Shown: positions 1-5,580, numbered from the stretch's first letter. The stretch: DNA of 7,958 nt from Candidatus Zixiibacteriota bacterium (GCA_029933635.1 JAOZNS010000118.1:1-7958), one strand, 5' to 3'. Numbers and translations are program-made. The notes: generated from the letters alone by a model not told the origin.

Positions 1-40
1 CCTTGGACCCCCGCCCCCCCCACCCTGGTTACCATCTGCC

Positions 41-92
41 TTCCCAGTACCAAAACTTATACAAATTAGGGTTGGAATCTCTGAGATGAGTG
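41..92. repeat. Dispersed repeat, copy A
   Basis: This stretch aligns by eye with 5642-5692: both run through a CCCAGT start, then AAACTTAT, CAAATTA, a GG-centred middle and the end GATGAGTG, with a few substitutions and a small length difference. The two copies lie more than 5 kb apart in the same orientation, each beyond the 3' end of a minus-strand gene. Copy B is flanked by a GGGGA/TCCCC hairpin; copy A leads straight into a RAYT left end. It contains no plausible coding sequence. It is probably an old mobile-element end or an intergenic repeat. Confidence 0.5.
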
Positions 93-182
93 GGGACAAG
101 TGGGGTCAGGTCTTGCTTTTTGCTATCTTAAAAAGTGAAGGGGTTTTCTGGAGGAAGGAAAAGGGGTGGTGAGACGGGAAGG

Positions 183-328
183 GAAAAGTATGCAGCAAGG
201 CTCTCACTTGAGGAGATATTTAAGGGGAAGGGGGCTAACGAGGGCATATACGAGGCCGTTTACCCGTAACGAATCCATCAAACATAATCTCTATTTTTCA
301 GCCCGACCCCAATTGCAAAGAAGGATAA
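183..328 (+). pseudogene. RAYT transposase C-terminal fragments
   Basis: The frame through 195-266 reads RLSLEEIFKGKG followed by ANEGIYEAVY and then a stop at 267-269. This resembles the C-terminal region of some REP-associated transposases, where a SLxEIF motif precedes an (I)YEAxxxYGYT helix-turn-helix. That helix-turn-helix is missing. A second piece in another frame, 272-325 (NPSNIISIFQPDPNCKEG, stop at 326-328), looks like the extreme C-terminus, so at least one deletion or frameshift separates the two. The catalytic Y1 domain, including its HUH motif and tyrosine, is absent. No start codon with a good ribosome-binding site serves these pieces. The match is recalled, not searched. Confidence 0.45.
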
Positions 329-357
329 CCTTAAAAATGGGAAGTGTCCCTATTTTC
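318..357 (+). repeat. 40-bp repeat, RAYT right end, copy 1
   Basis: Bases 318-357 are identical to 1658-1697; the identity stops on both sides (A versus C before, T versus C after). The core is GGGAAGTGTCCC, with AAAA before it and TATTTT after it, the form of a REP palindrome. On the minus strand it contains the TAG stop of the gene at 350-1237, so the element supplies that protein's final Lys codon and stop. Read from that gene it forms a weak hairpin followed by ATTTTTAAGG, which might aid termination. Confidence 0.85.
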
Positions 358-1237
358 TCCAGTTCTCTATCACGCCTCCAAAAGGCGGCAATTGCCAACG
401 CCACCCATATGCTAGCGATTCGAGATATGGGTTTTCCCCCCTAAAGACAATAATAAAGCGACTAGCAGATCCGGTGATAGGTGGGATATCAACCGTTACC
501 TTCTCGCCCGGTGGAATTTGCCGGTTAAAATACGTTACCGGATAGCTTAGCTCGAGTTCCCCTAACCAAAACCGTGATTTACGCATCAAGGGTACAACAA
601 TAAGACCATCGCGATCGGTTAGGACAAAAACTGGAGCGAAACTGACCGTGTCGTCACTATAATTTGTTACTTCCATAGAGAGGTCCAACCCCCATTGATC
701 CTTGGTAAGGCAAGTCTTCAAGCCATCTTTTGCTGTTATGACTTGCGTCCCTGCAGGGACAATCTCCCATTGGGATTTTAACAGTGTTGCCTGCAGAGGC
801 CCTGCTTTGCCAGTAGCGATATCTTCTTTAAGCTCTTCGGGCCAAATCAGTTCAAGAAAGTTTAGCCGCGATGGGTCTGTTGAGGTGAAGGTAAGTAGGC
901 CCGCGGTCCGACCCGACGTAAACCATTCGGCAGGAACCCAGGGCGACAACCCGTCGACTACATCCCTATATGATAGTCGTATACGGCATTCTTTTTTTCC
1001 GGTAAAACGAGATTTACGGGTACGGTAGTAAATCGGAAACCGAACACTGTCAGGGTCTTCACCATCATATAAATCACGCGGAAGAATCCAACCATAGTCG
1101 GGAAGTACTTCCCCGGCAAATTGTTTATGATAGCTATATTTAGTTGGCCATACAAACCAGGCGAACAAAATGACAACTAGGATAGCGCCAAATAGCAGTA
1201 GAACTTTCTTCAATACAAAACCGTGTTCTAATTTCAT
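350..1237 (-). CDS. Membrane-anchored protein of unknown function
   Basis: This 295-residue protein has a short basic start, one hydrophobic segment at about residues 12-30 (LLLFGAILVVILFAWFVW) and a polar remainder, so it is probably anchored in the inner membrane with its body in the periplasm. Residues about 184-266 alternate beta-strand-like stretches: LSMEVTNYSDDTVSF, then FVLTDRDG, then IPPGEKVTVDIP and FIIVFRG. That order resembles the immunoglobulin-like fold of DUF4352-type or CARDB-like proteins, which is an inference from pattern. No catalytic motif was seen. The ATG has GGGGGA four bases upstream. The stop lies inside a mobile-element end, so the original C-terminus may have been longer. 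A broken IS1-like transposase starts divergently 97 bp upstream, possibly displacing the native promoter. I do not recognise a named family. Confidence 0.8.
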   Translation of the reverse strand: MKLEHGFVLKKVLLLFGAILVVILFAWFVWPTKYSYHKQFAGEVLPDYGWILPRDLYDGEDPDSVRFPIYYRTRKSRFTGKKECRIRLSYRDVVDGLSPWVPAEWFTSGRTAGLLTFTSTDPSRLNFLELIWPEELKEDIATGKAGPLQATLLKSQWEIVPAGTQVITAKDGLKTCLTKDQWGLDLSMEVTNYSDDTVSFAPVFVLTDRDGLIVVPLMRKSRFWLGELELSYPVTYFNRQIPPGEKVTVDIPPITGSASRFIIVFRGENPYLESLAYGWRWQLPPFGGVIENWRK

Positions 1238-1334
1238 CTTTCCCCCGTTAAGTGATGCTCTTCCGCTAATACTTTGAAAATAATACTGGACATTCCGATG
1301 CTTTTACTTTATGGTTTTTCAGGAGGGAAAGACC

Positions 1335-1437
1335 ATGAAAAAGGCAAAGCATTGGAGTCAACCTTGTCCTAATAAGGACTGCAAGGACTATGACCAAGTA
1401 AATAAAGGAAATATTAGCTGCATAAGCTCGTATATGA
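1335..1437 (+). pseudogene. IS1-like transposase, N-terminal fragment
   Basis: The ATG at 1335 has a strong ribosome-binding site, AGGAGGG at 1321-1327, seven bases upstream. The peptide begins MKKAKHWSQPCPNKDCKDY and continues through NKGNISCISSYMT. I recall this as the start of an IS1-like transposase family common in candidate-phylum genomes, which opens with a zinc-finger half (C-x4-C here) and continues into a second cysteine pair (RCxxC) and the catalytic domain. Homology ends after SYMT, where the 36-bp tandem repeat begins at 1439. The frame stays open to 1733, but everything after 1437 is translated repeat DNA. The fragment cannot encode a working transposase. It lies divergent from the gene at 350-1237, in that gene's upstream region. 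Confidence 0.6.
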
Positions 1438-1438
1438 C

Positions 1439-1510
1439 AATGACAAATGTGGGGACAACCCCCATATTTTATCCAATGACAAATGTGGGGACAACCCCTA
1501 TATTTTATCC
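1439..1510 (+). repeat. Two tandem 36-bp units with GGGG-ACAA-CCCC core
   Basis: Unit 1 is 1439-1474 and unit 2 is 1475-1510; they differ at one base (C versus T in the CCCC/TATATT junction). Each unit starts AATGACAAATGT, carries the hairpin core GGGGACAACCCC and ends ATATTTTATCC. The same core appears inverted at 1607-1625. Tandem doubling of a palindromic end resembles duplication of REP units. Two units are too few, and have no spacer structure, for CRISPR. Confidence 0.9.
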
Positions 1511-1593
1511 ACAATATCGTCTCTCATTCCCTTTATATTCGCCCTCGCATTTGACCATTTCCAATCCTCTGCCTTCTTCACTATTTTTGCCCT
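1498..1593 (-). pseudogene. RAYT (Y1) transposase internal fragment
   Basis: Read on the minus strand from 1593 the peptide is RAKIVKKAEDWKWSNARANI, then KGMRDDIVDKI and a TAG at 1498-1500 supplied by the flanking repeat. REP-associated Y1 transposases have a conserved stretch NPVRA-x-(L/I)V-x-(K/R)PxDWxWSS, which follows the catalytic tyrosine region, and this fragment matches from the R-A onward. Everything before and after is missing, and there is no start codon. It proves that the palindrome-bounded block once carried a transposase. The family recognition is strong by eye, though no search was run. Confidence 0.7.
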
Positions 1594-1606
1594 ATATTTC
1601 CCAACA

Positions 1607-1625
1607 AAAATATGGGGGTTGTCCC
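1607..1625 (-). repeat. Inverted arm of 19-bp repeat
   Basis: Bases 1607-1625 are the exact reverse complement of 1452-1470, carrying the GGGGGTTGTCCC core. Just downstream, 1626-1656, are three copies of TATATTTTC, the last offset by CCC. Together with the tandem units these mark the two ends of the collapsed RAYT element. Confidence 0.85.
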
Positions 1626-1657
1626 TATATTTTCTATATTTTCCCCTATATTTTCCC

Positions 1658-1697
1658 AAGAAGGATAACCTTAAAAATGGGAAGTGTCCCTATTTTC
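1658..1697 (+). repeat. 40-bp repeat, RAYT right end, copy 2
   Basis: Identical over 40 bp to 318-357, same orientation, 1340 bp away. It stops one base before the TAG stop (1699-1701) of the minus-strand zinc-ribbon gene, just as copy 1 overlaps the stop of the gene at 350-1237. Perfect identity over 40 bp, amid otherwise decayed surroundings, suggests recent spread or gene conversion. Confidence 0.85.
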
Positions 1698-1698
1698 C

Positions 1699-2006
1699 CT
1701 ACTGCCTCAAATCATCGAAGAAAGCGTCAATGACGGGCCCTAGCGGTATTTGATCTATGCGCTCTGCGTAATGCGGATGTTCTGCTTTTAGGGCCTCTTT
1801 TGAGTTCTCTGCTAATATGTCGATGTCGACACCTCTTTTAGCTTGTTCTCTCATTTTTAGCATTAGTGCTTCCTCGAGTGACACCTCCTCTTCTCCTCGC
1901 ATAACTTTGTCTAAGCAGTGCTTACAGATAGGTTTTTTTTCCATACAAATGAGGTGTAATTGTACAATGTTAGCTTTCTACCACACCTAACACAGTGTTT
2001 CGCCAT
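1699..2006 (-). CDS. Small zinc-ribbon protein, split by -1 frameshift at A8
   Basis: The first frame starts at an ATG at 2004-2006 and reads MAKHCVRCGRKLTLYNYTSF then VWKKN before drifting to an early stop. The second frame contains PICKHCLDKVMRGEEEV and runs to TAG at 1699-1701. Joining them at the run of eight A (minus strand; 1933-1940) by a -1 shift gives a 102-residue protein with C5-x2-C8-x19-C28-x2-C31, ordinary spacing for a zinc ribbon or treble clef, followed by a charged helical tail. Neither frame alone has both cysteine pairs. The second frame taken alone would start at an ATG at 1942-1944 with no visible ribosome-binding site. The upstream ATG has GGGGGA about ten bases away. 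The shift may be programmed, a decay indel or a sequencing error. No specific function recognised; zinc binding is inferred from the cysteines. Confidence 0.6.
1932..1940 (-). other. Slippery A-AAA-AAC heptamer at frame junction
   Basis: On the minus strand the first frame reads TGG AAA AAA AAC CTA. This places A-AAA-AAC in the X-XXY-YYZ register of a classical -1 ribosomal slippery site. A one-base backward slip gives AAA CCT ATC TGT, exactly the frame carrying the second CxxC. An A8 run can also cause transcriptional slippage. No strong stimulatory hairpin was identified just downstream, and no Shine-Dalgarno stimulator upstream. Confidence 0.45.
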
Positions 2007-2140
2007 GACTAAAATCCCCCAAAGATTTAATAACAGCAAACCGTCATTGGATAAGCTTTCTGCTCAACTAACATTAGGCAACCTAAACTTCGTGTTATTT
2101 TATAGTATTAGAAAATAGGATTAATTTTCGGCACATATAA

Positions 2141-2623
2141 GGGGTCAGGTCTTGCTTTCTGCCACCTTGAGGCTATTCTGCTTACCCTTGAGTAGTGAAC
2201 CCAAGAGAATTCCTTAACCTCCTTCAGTTTGTATCCCCACCTGTAAATAACCTTGTCTATACCGCAAACTCCTCCGTCCCAGTATGAACCCCTCCTTCAC
2301 CTCCTCCAAAGGGTTCCTTTCTCCTATCCCCTCCCTTACAAAGGAAATATATAGGTTCTTTGACCAAGCATTTGAAGAAGAAAGGAACCGAGTGCCCAGT
2401 CTGAGCCTATGTGAAGAACTCTTTCCCTCTCCATGAGAGAAACTTTGCGGCGGCTCTGAAATAAGAGAGATCTTTAGCACTGCCGTGGTGTAAGTGGGAC
2501 CTCCAGGGGTAAACCTCTGTTTAGCTGGTGCATCCCTGTGGGGGAATTCCCTCTATAGGCTCTCAACCAGAAGGTGATGTTAGTTGCCGATAGAAAGAAT
2601 AGCAAAAAGCAATACCTGATCCC
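2141..2623 (-). mobile_element. Collapsed RAYT element with terminal inverted repeats
   Basis: The end at 2141-2163 begins GGGGTCAGGTCTTGCTTT; the end at 2601-2623, read on the minus strand, begins GGGATCAGGTATTGCTTT, matching at about 19 of 23 positions. These are the same sequences as the left end at 102-124. The 483-bp interior encodes transposase relics on the minus strand (see 2274-2550) and no intact gene. It lies between the zinc-ribbon gene and the attC-like repeat. Its 3' half is G/A-rich on the minus strand. A full element would be several times longer, so it is an internal-deletion derivative. Confidence 0.65.
2274..2550 (-). pseudogene. RAYT transposase relic inside 2141-2623 element
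   Basis: The clearest part, 2274-2360, reads SFVREGIGERNPLEEVKEGF then ILG. This resembles the C-terminal motif of Y1 transposases, where a (Y)xxFVxEGI is followed by NPLxEVxxGxxLG. A weaker piece upstream in another frame, around 2527-2556, reads GNSPTGMHQLN, like the GNLSxxMHxLN motif that follows the HUH-containing core. The open frame 2214-2480 includes the first piece but has no family-like N-terminus and should not be taken as a gene. Y1 catalytic residues are not found. The first match is fairly convincing, the second tentative. Confidence 0.5.
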
Positions 2624-2692
2624 GGGACAACCCGTAAGGAATTGCTAATAGACAGCCCATGTACAATACCTTCTTTCGTCAATTAGCTTTGT

Positions 2693-2798
2693 CGCCTAAC
2701 GGTTCCGCCATTTGCGAAGCGCTGCTGCCAGTTTGAGAAAATACAAAAAAGGAGGTGAGGTTTGGGCAAACAAAGTGAGTCGCAAATGGCGTTAGGCG
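2693..2798. repeat. attC-like interrupted inverted repeat
   Basis: The outer arms 2693-2700 (CGCCTAAC) and 2791-2798 (GTTAGGCG) pair over 8 bp. Inner arms 2707-2717 and 2780-2790 (GCCATTTGCGA and its exact complement) pair over 11 bp. A six-base bulge, GGTTCC, lies on the left side only, and a 62-nt middle separates the arms. The end boxes GCCTAAC (2694-2700) and GTTAGGC (2791-2797) fit the integron attC R'' (RYYYAAC) and R' (GTTRRRY) consensus, and the 104-nt span lies within the attC range. It sits 77 bp beyond the stop of the HEAT gene, where a cassette attC would be. Against: spacers are asymmetric and no integrase is in the window. A structured intergenic repeat or terminator-like hairpin is the alternative. 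Confidence 0.4.
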
Positions 2799-2874
2799 TA
2801 GTTGCCATCCGTCTTCCTGCTTAATAACAACAAAAATGAGTAACCACAGGCTTTTTTCTGTCTCGTAAATTCTG

Positions 2875-3966
2875 TTATTTTTGTCCCTTTTTCTTAGAAA
2901 GTCTTTTCAACGCTGTTGAAACGGCATATTTGACATCGTTTACAGTTTCGACGCTCAAAACCTCTTGTAACGGTTTCAGGGCTTTCCTATCTCCAATTAA
3001 ACCTAAAGCCTCAGCCGCATTCATTCGTACATACCAGTCGCCATGCTTTAGCGCGGCAATGAGAGGGCCGACTGCTTTCATGTGCACTAAGGCCTCAGTC
3101 GCACCTTCTCGTACACCTGAGTCAGCGTCTTTGAGTGTAATAATGAGCGATTCTATAGCTTTCGTATCTCCTAATTTTCCTAAAGATATAGTTGCCCACC
3201 ATCGAACATCGCTATTCTTATCCTTCAGCGCCTCAATGAGAGGATCCACCGCGCTATTATCCTTTATCTTCCCCAAAGTACATGCCGCTTGAGCGCGAAC
3301 GTCTGGACTCTCGTCCTTTAAGGCTATTATAAGGGGGTGTACTGCACTAACATTCTTTATCTCTCCCAAGGCCCACGCCGCTTTAATACGGACACCAGGA
3401 TCTTCATCTTTTAGGGCTGTTATAAGAGCCTTTACTGCACGTATATCACCTAACCATCCCAACTTCTCAGCAGCTATCCTACGAACTTTGAAATGTTCAT
3501 CTTTTAACAAGAAAGTGATGAGAGGTTCGACCGCTCTGTGATCATCGTAACTAGCTAAGCATAGTGCCGCATTCCATCGCACCTTCGAATTCTCATCGTT
3601 TAAAGCTATGACAAGCGCTTTATGTGCTTTTTTACCTCCGATCCGATTTAAAGCGGTTACCACAGTTGCTCGAACACGAAAATCCTCGTCTTTTAAAGCC
3701 AGAACAAGTGGTTCAACTGCTTTCTGATCGGCAATTTTGCCTAGAGCGTATGCTGCGTATGCTCGTACTAATGAGTCCAAATCCTTCAAGCAAACAATAA
3801 GAGGTTGTACTGCTCTAGGGTCGCCTATGTCAGCCAAAGCCCGGGCTGCGCTCGCTCGGGTATACGCATCTCCATGTTTCAGATTGTTTATCAAAACATC
3901 AAGCGTATCAGCTCTAGCAACCCCCACAATGCTTACGAAAGCAAATAAAAAGACTATTTTCCGCAT
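2875..3966 (-). CDS. Exported protein of eleven HEAT (PBS-lyase-type) repeats
   Basis: This 363-residue protein has a signal peptide (residues 1-19, cleavage likely after ARA, before Asp20) followed almost entirely by about eleven helical repeats of 31 residues, residues 20 to about 354. The repeat pattern is A-V-x-P-L-I-x-A-L-K-D-x-D-x-x-V-R-x-x-A-A-x-A-L-G-x-I-G-D. Repeat 9 is about three residues short, and the last is degenerate with a Lys-rich tail. HEAT repeats form curved solenoids that bind proteins; no enzymatic residues were seen, so a periplasmic or secreted scaffold is inferred. The ATG has AAGGAGG eight bases upstream. Only 27 bp separate it from the stop of the propeller gene upstream, so the two are very likely co-transcribed. 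The name PBS-lyase HEAT describes the repeat type only; a lyase is not implied. No T-rich terminator hairpin was clear downstream. Confidence 0.92.
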   Translation of the reverse strand: MRKIVFLFAFVSIVGVARADTLDVLINNLKHGDAYTRASAARALADIGDPRAVQPLIVCLKDLDSLVRAYAAYALGKIADQKAVEPLVLALKDEDFRVRATVVTALNRIGGKKAHKALVIALNDENSKVRWNAALCLASYDDHRAVEPLITFLLKDEHFKVRRIAAEKLGWLGDIRAVKALITALKDEDPGVRIKAAWALGEIKNVSAVHPLIIALKDESPDVRAQAACTLGKIKDNSAVDPLIEALKDKNSDVRWWATISLGKLGDTKAIESLIITLKDADSGVREGATEALVHMKAVGPLIAALKHGDWYVRMNAAEALGLIGDRKALKPLQEVLSVETVNDVKYAVSTALKRLSKKKGQK

Positions 3967-3993
3967 GGATTTGACCTCCTTAACTTAATTTAC

Positions 3994-5478
3994 TCATTTC
4001 ATCTGTGTAGAAAGTATAATGCCCTCTGGATCTAGAACGACCCCATTGGGGCTCATTCGTGCACCGTAAATATCATACGCACTCCGCTTATCTTCCCAAA
4101 CCACGAAATAATTCCTCCCATCAAAGGCTGATAAAGGGTGGCATTGCCAGTTTGTTGCCGTAGAGATAGCTATACCTCTTGGGTCTAAAACATCACCACC
4201 AAGACTAACTCGAGCGCAATAAATGTCCAAAGAGATACTCATAAAGTAAGAGGGACCGTGCCGCCCATCTTCCCACACCACGAGATAGTTCTTTCCATCA
4301 AAAGCTACCAAGGGAGAGTATTGGCGGTTTGTTGCTGTTGATATTGCAATGTCTCTTTGATCTAAGACATTTCCAGCAGGACTTACTCTAGCACCATAGA
4401 TATCGCAGCAGCCATTCCTGCTGTCATGCCACACCACAAGGTAATTTTCCCCATCAGTCGCTGCTGAAGGATACTTTTGGCTACCTTCTACCATGCAAAT
4501 CGGTATGCCCTTTGGGTCTAAGATAGCTCCAGTCGGGGTTACTCGTGCCCCATAAATGTGAGAAGAGTTATTCAGACGATTTTCCCACACTACAAGAAAG
4601 TTTTTCCCAGCAAAGGCTACGAAGGGAGACTTTTGGTCACCTTGGGCCATGGACATAGGGATGCATTTTTTTTCATCTAACACGACTCCAGTTGGGGTTA
4701 CTCTGATACCATAAATAAGGAAGGAAACGCTCCAAGGAGGAGAAGAGCTAGTGAATCCCATTTCTTCCCAAACTACAAGATAATTTTCACTACCAAATGC
4801 TACTTTAGGATGCTCTAAGTTGGTCGCGCTTCCCCCCATAACACCATGCTTAGCAATGACAATACCATCTGGATCCAAGACAATCCCAGTTTTAGTCACA
4901 CGCGCACCATAAATATCATAACAGCCATATCGATGATCAGACCAGACAACAAAATAATTGGTTCCATCGAAGGCGACAAATGGATCTTTTTGGAAGCCGT
5001 TTCCCAAAGAAATAGCGATGCCGAATGGATCTATAACTTTACCTCGGGTACTCACTCGGGCTCCGTAGATGTCAGAATAGGGGCTACGCCGATAGTCTTC
5101 CCACACCACAAAGTAATTTGTCCCATCGAAGGCAATGGAAGGAGAACTTTGCTTACTTCGCTCGGGCACTAAAACCGATGAGGTGCCAATTGTAGAGTCT
5201 TCAAAATGTGGAGAATTGCTTGTATTCTTGCTGATTTTTTCTAAGGCTTTAACCAGCTGATTCTGTAGCACACCAGTGCCTTCTGTTAGAAGATGTTGAT
5301 CCAGCCTAGACGTTTTGGTACAGGTAGCCATTGAGAGATTAATAACTAAGATAAAGTAAGTCAAAAGATAGGCTCTTAATGGTTTGATTTTTCCTCCTTC
5401 ATTTTTCAAACGGCAATTACGTCCCGATAGGCTTAATGGCGTCCCTATCTTGCCCCCCTGGCTTGCGTTGGTTCTCAA
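3994..5478 (-). CDS. Exported seven-fold propeller-repeat protein, likely lipoprotein
   Basis: From residue 112 to the end (494) there are seven repeats of about 49-60 residues, each with VAFDGxNYxVVWED, then DIYGARVSPxG, then VLDPxGIxIS. Seven repeats of this size fit a seven-bladed beta-propeller. Repeat 3 lacks the standard DP-G turn, and repeats 3 and 6 carry insertions of roughly ten residues. Such repeats are common in secreted proteins of unknown function. The longest frame starts at TTG (5476-5478) with GAGGTG nine bases upstream. A stronger site, AAGGAGG (5393-5399), lies inside the frame but is followed by ATC (5386-5388), not ATG. Starting there would give a compact lipoprotein-type signal, KPLRAYLLTYFILVINLSMA-T-Cys, with Cys near residue 23, which fits better than a 52-residue leader. 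The Thr before Cys is unusual for a lipobox. It is the first gene of an operon with the HEAT gene. Confidence 0.88.
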   Translation of the reverse strand: MRTNASQGGKIGTPLSLSGRNCRLKNEGGKIKPLRAYLLTYFILVINLSMATCTKTSRLDQHLLTEGTGVLQNQLVKALEKISKNTSNSPHFEDSTIGTSSVLVPERSKQSSPSIAFDGTNYFVVWEDYRRSPYSDIYGARVSTRGKVIDPFGIAISLGNGFQKDPFVAFDGTNYFVVWSDHRYGCYDIYGARVTKTGIVLDPDGIVIAKHGVMGGSATNLEHPKVAFGSENYLVVWEEMGFTSSSPPWSVSFLIYGIRVTPTGVVLDEKKCIPMSMAQGDQKSPFVAFAGKNFLVVWENRLNNSSHIYGARVTPTGAILDPKGIPICMVEGSQKYPSAATDGENYLVVWHDSRNGCCDIYGARVSPAGNVLDQRDIAISTATNRQYSPLVAFDGKNYLVVWEDGRHGPSYFMSISLDIYCARVSLGGDVLDPRGIAISTATNWQCHPLSAFDGRNYFVVWEDKRSAYDIYGARMSPNGVVLDPEGIILSTQMK

Positions 5479-5550
5479 GCTTGATTACACCTCAGCTTCG
5501 TGGCGCCGCCAGTGATATTTAGCTTAACATGTTTATATCCGACAGCGTCG

Positions 5551-5580
5551 AATATAGTTCCATTTTTGAGGTATATGCAA
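5551..5580 (-). promoter_or_regulatory. Possible promoter for propeller/HEAT operon
   Basis: On the minus strand TTGCAT (5575-5580) and TATATT (5551-5556) are separated by 18 bp, a fair -10 and a poor -35 of sigma-70 type. Transcription would begin near 5544, leaving a leader of 70-150 nt depending on the start codon. An exact dyad, 5577-5589, overlaps the -35. Weak evidence, as A/T-rich spacers yield such matches by chance. Confidence 0.22.

Larger units (their letters stand above)
102..357 (+). mobile_element. Collapsed RAYT (Y1/IS200-like) element
   Basis: The left end, 102-124, begins GGGGTCAGGTCTTGCTTT and recurs at 2141-2163 and, inverted, at 2601-2623. The right end, 318-357, is a 40-bp sequence identical to 1658-1697, with the palindromic core GGGA-AGTG-TCCC between A- and T-rich flanks. 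Between them only pieces of a transposase C-terminus remain (183-328). A complete element of this kind should carry a transposase gene of several hundred codons, so most of the interior is gone. The element is therefore immobile unless served in trans. Its right end overlaps the last codons of the convergent gene at 350-1237. Calling it RAYT is recognition by eye; the repeated ends are direct observation. Confidence 0.6.
1439..1697. mobile_element. Composite of collapsed RAYT element ends
   Basis: In order this stretch holds two 36-bp tandem units (1439-1510), a minus-strand transposase fragment (1498-1593), the inverted counterpart of the tandem-unit core (1607-1625), an A/T-rich run of TATATTTTC copies (1626-1656) and the 40-bp right end shared with 318-357 (1658-1697). 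The 19-bp perfect inverted repeat 1452-1470 / 1607-1625 brackets the transposase fragment, which suggests one collapsed minus-strand element. The final 40 bp come from another element family. The whole block interrupts the IS1-like transposase fragment and ends one base before the stop codon of the zinc-ribbon gene. Confidence 0.6.

Noticed and set aside
166..444. Open plus-strand frame of 92 codons
   Set aside because: It runs through RAYT debris, the 40-bp repeat and the 3' end of the convergent gene; its translation has no family resemblance, while another frame shows the transposase remnant.
1439..1510. Possible mini CRISPR
   Set aside because: The two 36-bp units abut directly with no spacers, have a mobile-element palindrome core, and no cas genes are near.
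1266..1514. Minus-strand frame opposite the IS1-like fragment
   Set aside because: Repetitive KYRGCPHICH sequence is translated tandem repeat; the plus strand has the real start with a strong ribosome-binding site.
2074..2086. TTAGG-CAA-CCTAA short dyad upstream of the zinc-ribbon gene
   Set aside because: Five-base arms in an A/T-rich spacer are expected by chance, and no promoter could be placed convincingly beside it.
2214..2480. 88-codon minus-strand gene
   Set aside because: Only residues about 41-69 resemble anything (a transposase C-terminus); the start is inside the deletion derivative and lacks a ribosome-binding site.
2480..2600. Possible tRNA or structured RNA because of several short GC hairpins
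   Set aside because: No cloverleaf with a T-loop GGTTCRA and acceptor stem could be built; the stretch is better explained as the interior of the RAYT element.
2930..3292. Plus-strand frames opposite the HEAT gene (also 3737-3988)
   Set aside because: They are shadows of a highly repetitive coding sequence; the minus-strand gene has a signal peptide, regular repeats and a strong ribosome-binding site.
4846..5172. Plus-strand frame opposite the propeller gene
   Set aside because: Antisense to clear protein repeats, with no start signal.
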